Assembly: GCA_963678675.1 (NCBI GenBank)
Contig: OY783194.1
Coordinates: 36,620,278 to 36,684,277 of the forward strand
Length of the DNA stretch: 64,000 bases
Origin: Xiphydria camelus
Taxonomy: Eukaryota > Arthropoda > Insecta > Hymenoptera > Xiphydriidae
Direction: 5' to 3'
Below are positions 37,573 to 48,859 of this stretch, piece by piece. Both the position numbers and the translations under genes were made by a program. Every line of letters begins with the position of its first letter. Within the stretch, counting starts at the first letter, position 1. The notes beneath the pieces were generated by a model. It saw only the letters and a program-made list of their open reading frames with translations. It did no database searches and was not told the origin of the DNA.

Positions 37573-38277
37573 TACCTACGTATGTACCTAGCCTACCTCG
37601 AGAGTGCAGCGGATGGGGCTCCTCGGCGTTAATGCGCTCGTTAGACCAGTCGAACTGGTTGTTCGCTCGATACTTTTGCGACGATCGTTCCCCGTTTAAG
37701 AAATGTATAAAAATGACTCGCTGCTCTCAACGACGCTATATGTATAGAAAGAAACGCAAATGTCTACCGGAGCGTCATATATCTGTTAACCGCAGAGATT
37801 GATCGTTGAGCGCCTGCGTTTGCGAAATCGCATATTTAGACTTCTAGACGACCTACGCCGTGCCTGCGATAAATACAATACATTGTTTTCTCTCACTGTC
37901 TACGCACACTCGACCGCGCGTGTCGCGCGATATAAGTATGTAGGTACATACATTTTGACGGTAGCCTGATGTCGGCACAGCGCACGTGGAGTATTCAAAC
38001 GAGGAAACGCATCGGTTGTGTATCGCGTTTAGTGCTGATTTCTCGCCCGTACGTACCTGCGGCGGCGCGTCTCGCTGCGCGCGCGACATCGTCGAGAGGA
38101 GCGTCGTCACTTCGGCTATTATCGCTCGCTTGTTTATTTTCGCACGTGGAGACGCGAAGCAGCAGTGCCACGTGCAAGAGTATCGCCCATAGATATACAT
38201 ATACCCGTACATCGCATCTCGCATCAATCGGATGCTACAGCGGTTCTCATTAGGCGCGCCTCGACACTACCGTTGGC

Positions 38278-38760
38278 ATGATATCGAGGTCGACGATCTT
38301 CCGCGTAGATATCAAGATTCAACGAATAGCGCCTAATTATCCGCGTTATGTAGCACGACGAGAACATCTCGGTAGGTACTGAAAAAAACGAATAATAGCC
38401 ACGATCTCGGTACTCGACCTGCGATATCTCTATCGGCGGTATAATTATGCCGGTTAGCGTGATGATTATTCCATTCATTTTTTTCCATAATACACATCGC
38501 ATCTCGTCACTCCAGGTGGTATAATTATGCTATTTCGCGAGAACAATTCACATTCTCATCGCTGTATTTGGCCTACTGCTGCATTATTCCGATACCTCGA
38601 GGTGAAGCTACATTTTTTTTTCTTTGGAGGACAGTGATTCTCTCACTACATCCCCGCTTCTACAGATGCTCTATCGAGGTGGACGATCTTTCGCGCGCGC
38701 GCGCGGATGTCAAGATTCTACGAAACAGCTGACTATCCCCGTTACGCCGTGCGTAACGAA
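38278..38760. repeat. Diverged direct duplication
   Basis: 38278-38370 and 38664-38760 share ATCGAGGT.GACGATCTT.CGCG, AT.TCAAGATTC.ACGAA, and further matches including TATCC.CGTTA. Between them GGTATAATTATGC occurs twice (38438 and 38518). The copies are about three-quarters identical by eye. Confidence 0.5.
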
Positions 38761-40407
38761 AACACACTCACGGTTCTCGTCGCCTTGTCTCTCTGTCCCT
38801 CCCTTTTCTCGCGAACTTGATCTCGCCGCGCGCGACCGAGCGAAACCCCGTCGAAACCATCGCGAAAGCGTCACCGCGTTTCTGGGATCATTAGAATTGA
38901 ATCAAAGGAGTGGAGTGGCGTTCGAGGGGCTAGGTACTGGGAAAGGCGCGGCGGAGGGAACGGCGGCGGGGGGAGTTCAACCGTCGACCCCAAGACAATA
39001 AGACGTCGACGACAACGAGACGATAAGTAGGCAGTGGTACATTATCAATTCGAACACGTGCTTAACTTTCACCTTGAGCGCTGATGTGTGGTATGCAGTA
39101 CGTACGTATCGGCGCTACGAAAAACATCGCTGTACACAGGGATCGAAAAACGTGAGAAACCGTCCGCTATGAGTACCTAACGAGGTCTACGATGGGTCGG
39201 ACGTCGGGGTTGACTCGCGAGAACTGTTCGACTGTACGTTATCATCGTCATCTCTCCTTCTTTCTCAGACTTTTCTCGTACTCGCACGACGGAGGTCTCG
39301 AAATTCAAAGAAGCTCATCGCGTGGAAAGTACCTACCATGGAAAAAAATCCATATTCCCCCTCCAATTTTTCCTCGACCCCCGAATTTTGAAGTGACAAC
39401 GAAAAATGTCGCCAGCGTCCAAAAGGAAATTCAGGCATCCGCCGCGTCAGCCGACTTATGTCGAAATGTCTATATAATAATTCACGAAGAGGCGAAAGCT
39501 CTCAGGAGGACATCTCGGAATTGGTGGAGCAGAGCGAGATGGGCGAATAGAAAAATATCAGAGCCCCTGAAAGGAAGATATATTCGCTCGGATGTTTTTC
39601 CCCGTTGCTGCGCGTCGTTGTTGCCTTCGCCCAATGCTGCATCCTTCCTCCCCGCGCGCAACATCTTTCCACAATTCCCAATCCCATCCGACAAAGTCCC
39701 AAGATCTGACGCGCGCGCGCATGCAACTTGTCGAGGAGGGAAACGGCCACTCAGGGTCGCGACGTGGGAAGTTGTTGACTCTTTTCATTTCAACTCCCCC
39801 TCGTTTCTTCCTACGTGTATATAACGTACACGGCCCGCTCCGCGTAATAGAGTCCGAACCGCGTTTCCGGTAGAAAATCCGCGCGCGTCCGTGCCACGAG
39901 AGGGAGGACATTTTTCAAGAGGAATATTTTCCATGCGCGCGCGCGCGCAAGGCTCCGTTCCCGAGGGAAAACTTGGAATGCCCGCATCGTTCCATTTGAT
40001 TCCTGCTCGAACGAGGGTCGATCGGATTTTTTTCTCTTCGTCGAGCGAATCGACGGAGGTTAGCGGCGAGGAAGCACCGAGCGAAGGAAATTGACTTAAA
40101 ATATCGGCCGATCCTCGAAACTCCTTCACGGGCGAAGTATCGATTCGCGCGGTCGGATGGTTCGCTTCGAAATACATATTTTGAACCGGGCAAGTCGAGA
40201 GGGTGGCGGAACACGAACGCCGTTTCGAGGAGGCGGACCGGCTTGTTTGGGGACGAAAGTTGGAACGGGGGATGATATCGTGAAATTGGGGAAAAAGCGC
40301 ACTCAAAGCGGAATGTTCCGCCCCAACATTGACAATTATCGTGTCGCGTCGAGGTTTTCCGAGATGTAAACACTACGGATGATATAATATATCGATGAAG
40401 AAAAATA

Positions 40408-40790
40408 CCTAGCCAACCTAGCCGGAATACCTAGACTTACCTAGCCATATCATGTTGAAACCTAGCTTAACCTAGCCCTAAAGCACCTAGCCCTACCTAG
40501 CCCTAAAATGTGACACGACCTAGCCACAGCCAAAAACAGCTAGCCTCACATAGCCAACCTAGCGGAACACCTAGTCTCACCTATCATGTTGAAACCTAGC
40601 TCGACCTTATATAAGGGGTTCAAGGCCTCTGCTAGGTCAAGCTAGGTTTCAACGTGATATGGCTAGGTGAGACTAGGTATTCCTGCTAGGTTGGCTATGT
40701 GAGGCTAGGTGTTTTGGGATGTAGCTAGGTCGTGCCACATTTTAGGGCTAGGTAGGGCTAGGTACTTCTTTAATGGCTAGGTTACGCTGC
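40408..40790. repeat. CCTAGC-rich large palindrome
   Basis: The left arm (about 40460-40604) and right arm (about 40637-40790) are inverted copies around a perfect CCTTATATAAGG (40605-40616). The arms consist of imperfect repeats of CCTAGC/CCTAGCCCTA units. The left flank (40408-40470) carries an additional direct copy of part of the unit (GAATACCTAG... then ATCATGTTGAAACCTAGC). No coding frame. This is a fold-back element or short inverted satellite array; it resembles but is not a CCTAA telomeric array. Confidence 0.8.
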
Positions 40791-40799
40791 AAGTTGCAA

Positions 40800-41068
40800 G
40801 GTGGTATAAGAATAGTTGCAGTAATGCCATCAATAATGATGACAGCGATAATACCAATAATGATAATTGTACCAAACTAGCAAGTATTTTTCTGAGTGTA
40901 GTTTATTAGAATTTATCAGAAAAAGTAAAACAATCATTTTTTAAAACATTCTCCCAAAATAATATTATAATTCCCTGAACACCCGTGGTTTTCCAAATTT
41001 CTTATAATTTCATAGAAAGCATGTAAGAATGTTCTATTTTTAAGGAATTCTGCGAAACTGAGGAAATC
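40800..41068. other. AT-rich spacer between two palindromes
   Basis: Strongly AT-rich DNA with ATAATGATGAC-like runs and no exon. With the flanking palindromes it forms a compositionally foreign block (about 40385-41510) in GC-rich surroundings, suggesting a single or nested insertion. Confidence 0.5.
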
Positions 41069-41069
41069 C

Positions 41070-41483
41070 TAAAATAACATATAATATAAAACAATTTTTA
41101 TAGAAAAATTGTTAGATGTGAAACATCGAAATTCTTCTTTGTAGAAAGTATGCGATAGGAAGGATGGACCACGCATCCGTCGAAAGAACACGTGCTCCAG
41201 TGCGCATTTGTATTTATGACTGTGATACTCTTAAACAGCACTTATACCGATGGCAGAGTTAAGAGAGAGTAAACTAAATGTGCGCTTTTTGAATTAGACA
41301 CAATGGTTCGCGTACCGTTTAATAGTATCACAGTCATAAATACAAATGCGCACTGGCGCACGTGTTCTTTCGACGGACGCGTGGTCCATCCTTCCTATCG
41401 CATACTTTTTACAAAGAAGAATTTCGATGTTTCACACCTAACAATTTTTCTATAAAAACTGTTTTATATTATATGTTATTATA
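41070..41483. mobile_element. Fold-back element with ~168-bp inverted arms
   Basis: The left arm (41070-41238) and right arm (41316-41483) are near-perfect inverted copies with only scattered mismatches. Shared blocks include AACATCGAAATTCTTCTTTG, GGAAGGATGGACCACGC and TATTTATGACTGTGATACT. About 77 bp of unique DNA separates them. There is no coding capacity. It would fold as a long hairpin RNA if transcribed. A TATATTATATGTTATTA duplication continues outside the right arm. Confidence 0.82.
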
Positions 41484-41509
41484 TAATATATGTTATTATA
41501 TACACGCGC

Positions 41510-43090
41510 GCTCAAGCTCGAGCGACTCTGTGTCGGCTTGTTTATTAAATCCGCAGCATCGCGCGCGGTATACGTGTACTACCTATACGTGTACAGCGCG
41601 ACGGCGCAAGGAATTATCGAGCGGAAGTCGAAGTTTGTCGAAAATCGATTCCAACTAAATCACCATCCAATTTCCGCCAAATTACCGAAGCCGAACGAAC
41701 GTTTTCGTCGCGTTCCGACTCGTCGCGAGTGGGTCGGCTCGATGGAGGCGAAACCTCGCGATATTCGCTCGGGTCGTGCTCTCCCGATATTTCGAAAATC
41801 CGTATCGCGGCGCTATTCGATTTCTGCGCATACCTTCGAGGGCCTGGAGTGTTCCACTTCGCCGCACCTTCCCCTACATGTCGGATCACTTCTAGAGTCA
41901 ACAGGCGTTCGAATAAATTTGCCACGAGGGGAATAGCTTGCGGAGGGAATAGCTCCTACGTCGATGGTACCTATATATATGTACATAGGTATACACGCGC
42001 GTACTCGAGTATTCTTCCACGCGAGACCAATCAGATGAATCCCATTGAACCCCTGTACACGTGGGGGGGTATAATTTGAAATTTTAAAGTAAACCCCATA
42101 ATATCGCGTCGAAGCCCCCCCCCCCCCCCCCAACGGAATAACGTCTACTTCCTCGAATCTCGTACCATTTCCAGGCGCGGTAGCTCGAATAAATTTTTCA
42201 CGATCGAAACTGCGGGTTGCAAAGTTCGCGCGGGTATCAACTCGAGTATTGTTCCGAGGTGGATGGAAATTCTTCGGTGTGTATGCGTTCATCGCTGGAT
42301 CTAGTCGATAATCGAATACGAGTTAGAAAGTACGTGGATCGCGTATACGAAGATCAAGAGGGGACTGACTGTACGTACGTTACCTATACTCGCGACGATA
42401 ATTACATACATATTATGTATTATATCCAACGAGCACCGTGGCGAGATATACACACAGCCGTAGGTACGAGCGCTTCGATCGCGAAGCCACCTAGGTACCT
42501 ACTCGGGTTTTGCGAATACACGCGGTTATCTCTTCAATAAAAATCTGACGCGCGCGCCTACTTTGCTCTCGCCGTTGCTATACAAGTACGCGATCGGTAT
42601 ACGCCTTAAAATTTCCGCGCGGTGCATCGCCCGAGCTTCGACGTTCAGTTGCGACAACGTGCTCACTTCCCATCCCGAGTGGGTCATCGGAGTCATCCCC
42701 GAATACGTTGCGTCGAAAAATTCACTCAAAAAGTTACACGCACTGTCGCGCGTATAACGACAGCGGGAAGCGAAGGCAGAGAGCTGGAAGTATATTTTCA
42801 GTGAATAAACTCCCGCGTCTCGGTGAGCAAGCCACGCGCGCGCGCGCGCGCGTATATGTACACACGTTCGTGCGAACTGGAGGAGAAAGGGAACAACGAA
42901 AGACTCGACGCGATTACGCAATATTTCTTTCCGCGCGAAGGTTCGGGGTCTCTGACAAACGTTGCGGAAGTCTCTCGCAATTGCGGTGGGTAGGTACTTG
43001 GGGACAGGGAAGTTAAACAGACGGAAAAGAGCGCGGCCTGCGTTTAGTCGTCGTTCGAAGATGCAATTCAGTGGGTTGTTTGATCGATAA
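41510..43090. other. GC-rich non-coding stretch
   Basis: Contains a C17 run (42115-42131) preceded by G7 at 42063-42069, a TAGGTACCTA palindrome at 42492 and a CG run near 42836-42851. No exon is supported. Confidence 0.5.
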
Positions 43091-43098
43091 CGCGAGTC

Positions 43099-43101
<3 letters not shown>

Positions 43102-43168
<67 letters not shown>
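43102..43168. repeat. (CT)n microsatellite at the 5' end of a LINE fragment
   Basis: 67 bp of uninterrupted CT. The LINE coding homology starts at the very next base (43169). Confidence 0.97.
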
Positions 43169-43170
<2 letters not shown>

Positions 43171-43755
43171 GCTTGTCAAAGTTGCAGATCACATCCGATC
43201 TACTATGGATCATAGAATACTCACTATTCTTGTGATGTTTGATTTTTCCAAGGCCTTTGACTCCATATCGCATAGTAGTACCCTTCTAACTGCTCTTGAG
43301 AGGTTGGACTATTCGCTTTCTGTGCTTTTCCGGTTCCGTAATTACCTCATCAATCGCTTTCAGGCCGTAATTGGTATCAACGGTGCAACCTCGAGTTTGG
43401 GCGCTGCTACCTTGGGTGTTCCGCAGGGTTCTGTTTTGGGACCGCTGCTCTTCTCCAACTACTTGCGCGACTTTCCGCAGGCCCTCCGACGCTGTAAGCG
43501 CATGCTCTATGCCGATGATCTACAAATGTACTTTCATTGCTATCCGCGGCCGAGTTTGGTGAGGCTATTAAACTTGTCAGCTATGATGCTTCCTCCAGTG
43601 TAATGCCTCGGGCCTCTGACAACTCTCTCAAATGTAATGCCTCGAAGACCAAGGTCATCATTTTCGGTACGAGTAGTTGCATAAATTCTATAGACTATGA
43701 GACAACAAATAATGAATACGAGCCACTCGTAATCTCAAGCTGTTCGCTCGTGCAC
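43169..43755 (+). pseudogene. 5'-truncated non-LTR retrotransposon (LINE) reverse transcriptase fragment
   Basis: A degenerate reverse transcriptase. In order it shows ALVKVADHIRS (end of the fingers region), FDFSKAFDSISHS (palm motif with catalytic Asp), LGVPQGSVLGPLLFSNYL (domain 4), MLYADDLQMYF (catalytic YADD), ASDNSL and TKVIIFGTS (domains 6-7). The frame shifts near 43545, after the YADD motif, so it is not functional. The endonuclease domain and the N-terminal part are absent, and the fragment begins directly at a (CT)n tract. A second copy of the same family lies on the other strand at 47950-48813. The family would copy its RNA into DNA at the target site. The exact clade is not resolved; motif style and the C-terminal module of the sister copy point to the CR1/Kiri group. 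Confidence 0.88.
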
Positions 43756-43769
43756 CAAATGTATGTATA

Positions 43770-44940
43770 GGATGCAAGTGGGAAAAGCGAAAACTCCGTT
43801 ACACGCGCGACTCCGATTCTCTTATTCGGCCCTGTGCACAAACCTGCACGTATCTATGGTACGGGACGCGAAGAGCCGGAATCAGCGTGATTCCAGCGTA
43901 CTAGAACGTGAAACGGCCTGGAACGTATGTCGCATTGCACCTCGAAATACGACAGATCTGTAGACACGCGCGCACGGAGCCCTGAGACGAAAGCAAGTCT
44001 TAAAGCGCAGAGGCCGCGTTGGTACCTGTAACACACGGCGAGGGAAGAGGAATTCTCGGCTCGCACCGTCTTCCTCTCCCGATATGACTCATCCCCGCGC
44101 AAAGCTGCAATATAACCGCGCTCTGTCCCGATACGTTGGTAATTATACGTTATCGTACCGTAGAATCATCAACTACGCGGTTAAGCGCCGCGAAAGGTCC
44201 CGATATAGCTACATATATTCCGGGCAACGTTCCATTAGGAGCAATAATTATAGTATCGGCTTAGAGAATTTCAATAACACCGTCTCCCGGACAAGAGCGA
44301 GCGCGCGGATCGGAAGCAAGACGGAAGCTCGACCGGACGGAAAGTGGCTCTTTCCCGATATCGATCGATCTCACCCCTGTATTCGGCGCACATCGCGATG
44401 CGTCGCGCCGAACGGCCTCTCGCGAAAGACGAGCTTCTTCGGGGTAGCTGTCTCAACCTGGTCAATCGCGTATCATCGCGAGATAATGATCTTTCTATCA
44501 AACTCTCCATCACCAAACGAGAGCGGGGAGTGCGAATATAACACGATAACCGAGGAAACGACTCGTCGAACGGTGGAATTGCGATCGATCGATCGATCCC
44601 TCTACTCGCTTCGAGTTGAGTTTCGGGATCTGAAGGAAGGGGAGGGAAAAAGTTTCTCGATCGGTAAAACGCGTACCACCCACCTACCTACCTATACTGA
44701 CCTACGGTCGGGCGGGCAAGCTCGCGTCGATCCGCGTTGGGAAAGCTCGCGGCAAGGTCGATTCAGTGATTTATGTATCGAACTCCTCGCTCCCTTCTCG
44801 ACTTCTCCTCACTACTTACTCGCCTTGTTTCAAAGGCGGTGGAGAAGAGGAGAGAAGGGGGGGAATATCGTAGACCGCTTCGAATACCTCGAGGGTAGCT
44901 ATTCACGTGTGGGTATAGGTATATGGAAGAGGTTGGTATT
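43770..44940. other. Non-coding stretch
   Basis: GC-rich. A long plus-strand frame through here (from 44084) continues only because it enters the (CT)n tract at 44951. (GATC)4 lies near 44583-44598. Confidence 0.5.
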
Positions 44941-44948
44941 ATCTCTCC

Positions 44949-44950
<2 letters not shown>

Positions 44951-45008
<58 letters not shown>
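44951..45008. repeat. (CT)n microsatellite
   Basis: 58 bp of uninterrupted CT. Confidence 0.97.
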
Positions 45009-45012
<4 letters not shown>

Positions 45013-45472
45013 GTTTTTACGAGATATAATATGCTTTTGGTTCGACCGCTGCTGCTTTTCTCGAGCCCGAGAGGAGTTGTGTGTAGAGTGATGTATAAGA
45101 TCGTGAGCCCCCGTTATTTGTGGCTCTGGGAATTTATTTCATTTATTACTCGCGCGCCCTTCGTTCATTCGTGTATACCTATATCGTTGCCTCGGTTACG
45201 CCCCCTTTCTGAATCGCTACGGCGAGGAAATACATCTGATTTCGTCCGTACCTATTGTCCGTTCGTCTGGTCACTCTCCTCGCGCTCGATCGCGCTTTAT
45301 CCGCTGTTCGCAATTTAAGAGAATCATCGAGGTCCCCGATCGTGGAAAAATTGAGCGATTTATAACCTTCCGTCTCCTAGTTCCTTCCTTCACTCGAGGA
45401 GTCTCTCGAGCCGAGTCAAAACACTCGATGATTTGTTCATCCGCGGCGATATTACCCGAATTCCAGGAATGC

Positions 45473-45475
<3 letters not shown>

Positions 45476-45535
<60 letters not shown>

Positions 45536-45541
45536 TCTCTT
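45476..45541. repeat. (CT)n microsatellite
   Basis: About 27 CT units, one CCC interruption, then further CT. Confidence 0.95.
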
Positions 45542-45549
45542 CGTCACAC

Positions 45550-47425
45550 CCCGTTTTCTTTCCTCTTTCCTCCATGTCTCTTCTCCCTTCCCGTTAGATT
45601 CTCAGACCAAGCGTGAGACATCAGGCACCAAGCCACAGCGATGCAACGAAAATTCGTCGTTGTGGACACGTCGATACCGTCTCGACACGTCTGTCCGTCG
45701 ACGAGGGTGGAAATGGCAAAGAGAAAGGGAGAGAGTGAGAGCATCGCCTCGGTGTCGAATTCTTCCTCGGTTTTCGCATGACGAGGGATACTACACACGG
45801 CGCGTTTGCGGCTTTCGCAAAAAAATAAGCCCGAGAGAAAATAGATCTCCGCGAGGCGTCGGGAGGGGTGACCGCGCGTATAAGATACACGTTCGACGTA
45901 AGAAAACATTCCGTTGAACGGCATGTTTGCCAAAACATCCGGTCGGCCGACCCAGTTTCCAAGGATGCGAATGTACAATACATATATCGCGGGTGAACCG
46001 ACGTTTCGTATAGCGACAATTTTCCTCGAGCCCGAGCCGTTGCGCCCTTTACTTCGATTTGTCACAGTGAAAGACCTCGCTCGGGATGCAGGCTGCAACG
46101 TGGGAGGCGGACGAGAACGTCACGCCACGAATCCAAGTGTACTTACACAGTGTACCAACGCGGCAGTTATACACGATTTTGTGTGTGTGTGTGTGTGTGT
46201 GACTGCTGTAGAAATATTTTCTGCGCGGCGGTATTTCTAACTACCACTACTGTGTGTGTGTGTTGCCTGGAGAAGTACAGCGTTGCGTCCTATTATTATT
46301 TTTTTTTACAGTTCCTGGGTTTAAACGGAGCTGGTACGTGATATGTACGTGTAGGTAGGTATAGGAGAAGGGCGAGCTCTTGAAGACTGACCGCAATGCG
46401 GATCTCTGCACATCGAGCGGGTCCTTCCGTCGCACGCACACACACACACACAGTCTTGCCGGATTTCCTTATCCGTATACCTGAAGCGCGCGTGCGAGAG
46501 ACGCCCTCGATGAAAAGAAACCAAGCTTACGGTCTTGCTCGCACACTGCACGCGTACGGTATAAGCGTTAGAATTCCCTGAATCTTGGGGAAAAGGGGCG
46601 AAAAGCATCCGCGCCGCGCGCTCGACTCGACGCGCTGCGTACGTATGACGGCAACCCCCGGTCGCTGAGGTCTCCCACGTATAAACGCGCGCGGCCACCG
46701 CATAACGCGGCACGGTGCTAGCGGCGGTGTATAGGCCGCCTTGTATACGGATATGTATACGGATGGGGCACATGGCGTGTAAAAATACGATGGGAAAACA
46801 AGCGATGAGAGGCGCGCCGGTGTGCACCGGGAGTGTAGGAGGAGCATAAAAAATAGACACGATTCTGGACGGGTGGAAAATTTTCGGATGGGTAGGTTGG
46901 TAGGTAGGTAAGGTGGGTGCGGTGCAGTCGCGCGCTTGCGGGTCATACCGATAGTCCTAATATCGACGATGAAGAGAGATGAGAGACTGATGGCGCTTGT
47001 ATATTTGCGATGACTAATCGTCGATATCTACCGACGTAGGTGGAATTTCGCGTATTTGCGCTAGCCACACGCGCGAATATGAGTGTTTCCGCGTGTACCT
47101 GTTTGCGCTGCGACAGTGCTGAGCCACGTGTAGACATATATCACGTCGCTCCTGTGACTAATATCTTACGACGCAGAGTAGTGATAGGTACATGAAAATA
47201 TTCATCGGACCTCTCACGCTCAACCACGAGTTCGAACGCGTATCTTTCTATTTATTGCTGACAGAGAGATAAAAGGGCGTGGCCGCTCGTGTGGACCAAC
47301 AGTGGAATATCAATCGACGTTCGCGCTGATACATACTCGCGGTACGAGACGTTGTTTCCGCACAGTGTGCAACGAGCGAGCCTATAGATCCTCGTATACG
47401 TTAAGCCTTGTACGCACTGCGCGTT
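45550..47425. other. Non-coding stretch
   Basis: Apart from the GT/CA runs it holds only chance-length frames. A GTAGGTA array lies near 46892-46910. Confidence 0.45.
46180..46201. repeat. (GT)n microsatellite
   Basis: About 11 GT units. A second short GT run is at 46250-46261 and a CA run at 46436-46451. A strong acceptor-like stretch (T9 then ACAG) ends at about 46311 with no convincing exon behind it. Confidence 0.9.
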
Positions 47426-47430
47426 CCAGT

Positions 47431-47542
47431 GTACGCGAGCCTTCGCACACAAGTACACTTCCATTTGTCGCGACGACCCGCGGCCAGTCGGTATTTGACG
47501 CACATCAAAGGGAAGTGTACTTGTGTGCGAAGGCTCGCGTAC
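47431..47542. repeat. Perfect 32-bp inverted repeat (hairpin)
   Basis: 47431-47462 and 47511-47542 are exact reverse complements over 32 bp. With one mismatch the arms extend inward to 38 bp, leaving a 36-nt loop. Each arm includes TTCGCACACAAGTACACTTC or its complement. No transposon terminus or coding frame is seen around it. Confidence 0.9.
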
Positions 47543-47544
47543 GA

Positions 47545-47945
47545 GGCTTTCCAGCGCAACACTGCTGCATCGGGTACGCGTATCCTCGAGCTACCATAGT
47601 CGTCGATCAGATATCTTCGCGGATATCAGGCGTAGAAATTCACCAGAGTGTGAGATCACCCGTAGATTTGTCAATTTAATTCGACAACGCGGACTCGCCT
47701 GTACGCGAGATATGTGCACTCTTTGTGAACCGACACAAAAGTCGAAACATCTGAGCACGTCCACTCTGATCGTTATATGCGACCGCCTCAACACTCGCGG
47801 AACTCATGAACTTCCAACTCGAGAGAGAATAGAGATAAGATACTTTTTCTCAAGACCACATGGCGAGCTGCAAAAAAGTACTGCGCCAACGTCACACATT
47901 CAAAGTTCACGTACCCATCGAGATAAATCGTAGCCAAAACCGATT
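47545..47945. other. Non-coding stretch
   Basis: Nothing recognised. It lies beyond the 3' end of the minus-strand LINE fragment and may include its 3' UTR. Confidence 0.4.
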
Positions 47946-47949
47946 CGAC

Positions 47950-48813
47950 TTCCAACCTCCCACTATCGTTTCACGACTCGGTAGTCGACATTCGTCAACA
48001 GTCCCGTGACATTTTTTGCTCGAGTTGCACTTGGATACGCGAGCTCGTACCGCCCCGACCGCAATCCGTTCTGTATACGCCGGACCGTTAGGAACACACG
48101 ACATGCAGGGACATACAGATTGGACACAGGCTCCCGCGTATCATGTAGCCGTGCCACAGTTCCCATCTGGAACATGTCTGCCAAGTATGCAGGCTCACCA
48201 GAGGACCGTACAGAAGAGAACAGGGAATCAGTGAGATAGGTGCATCGTCTTCTGTAATCAAGCCAATGGAGACGATGTAGCTATGTAGATGAGGCGTAAT
48301 GTGCTCATACCGGCGAACACCCAAAGTGAATCGAACCTACATACTAGTACCGAAAATGGTAACCCTCTGGTCTTTGAGGTTGAGGGAATTGTCGGAGGCC
48401 CAAGAAACCACTGAAGAAGCATCCGAACTGACTAATCTGATAGCATCACCAAGCTCTGTCGGAGAGCACTGAAAGTATTGCAGGTCATCGGCATAAAGCA
48501 TGTGCTTACAGTGTCGAAGAGCCTGCGGATGGTCGCGCAAGTAAATAGAGAAGAGCAACGGTCCCAAAACAGAGCCCTGCGGAATGCCCGAGGTAACAGC
48601 ACCCCAAGCACTAGAGGCTGAGCCGCAACCGTCAACAACAGCCTGATAGCGAGATTAGTGAGATAATCGCGGAACCAGAAAAGCACAGAAAGAGAACAGC
48701 CCAACCTCTCAAGGGCAGTTAGGAGGATACTATGTGAGATGGAGTCAAAGGCCTTGGAGAAGTCAAACATGACATGAATTGTAAGCAATCTGTGATCCAT
48801 AGCAAATCGGCGT
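47950..48813 (-). pseudogene. LINE fragment: reverse transcriptase plus C-terminal module, minus strand
   Basis: Second copy of the family at 43169. On the minus strand it shows MDHRLLTIHVMFDFSKAFDS (from 48800), GIPQGSVLGPLLFSIYL, HMLYADDLQYFQ and VTIFGTS. An in-frame stop follows at 48337-48339. Then comes the post-RT region: RRYEHITPHL, and in shifted frames EPAYLADMFQ and DTREPVSNLYVPACR. This HITPHL...LADMF...LYVPACR pattern is the conserved C-terminal segment of CR1-group LINEs. Frameshifts near 48570-48660 and the short distance between the RT and the C-terminal module show decay and an internal deletion. The 5' end abuts a (GA)n tract (48814-48854). Confidence 0.85.
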
Positions 48814-48854
48814 GAGAGAGAGAGAGAGAGTGAGAGAGAGAGAGAGAGAGAGAG
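48814..48854. repeat. (GA)n microsatellite at the 5' end of the minus-strand LINE
   Basis: About 20 GA units with one TGA interruption. Read on the LINE's own strand it is (CT)n lying immediately 5' of the truncated coding region, as in the plus-strand copy. Confidence 0.95.
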
Positions 48855-48859
48855 GTGGC

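Larger units (their letters stand above)
36935..40380. other. Non-coding stretch
   Basis: Contains (CT)n near 37001-37016, a G19 run (37554-37572) and a diverged ~90-bp direct duplication (38278-38370 and 38664-38760). The open frames 39192-39824 (plus) and 39785-40306 (minus) overlap and are of chance length for this composition. Confidence 0.45.

Noticed and set aside
39192..40306. Overlapping 210-codon (plus) and 173-codon (minus) open frames
   Set aside because: They overlap antisense, have no recognised domain, and their length is within chance expectation for 64 kb read in six frames.
42526..43179. 217-codon minus-strand open frame with an Arg-Glu run
   Set aside because: The start is the reverse complement of the (CT)n tract at 43102; no domain.
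44084..45091. 335-codon plus-strand open frame
   Set aside because: Extended by the (CT)n tract at 44951. The upstream half is Arg/Ser-rich chance sequence.
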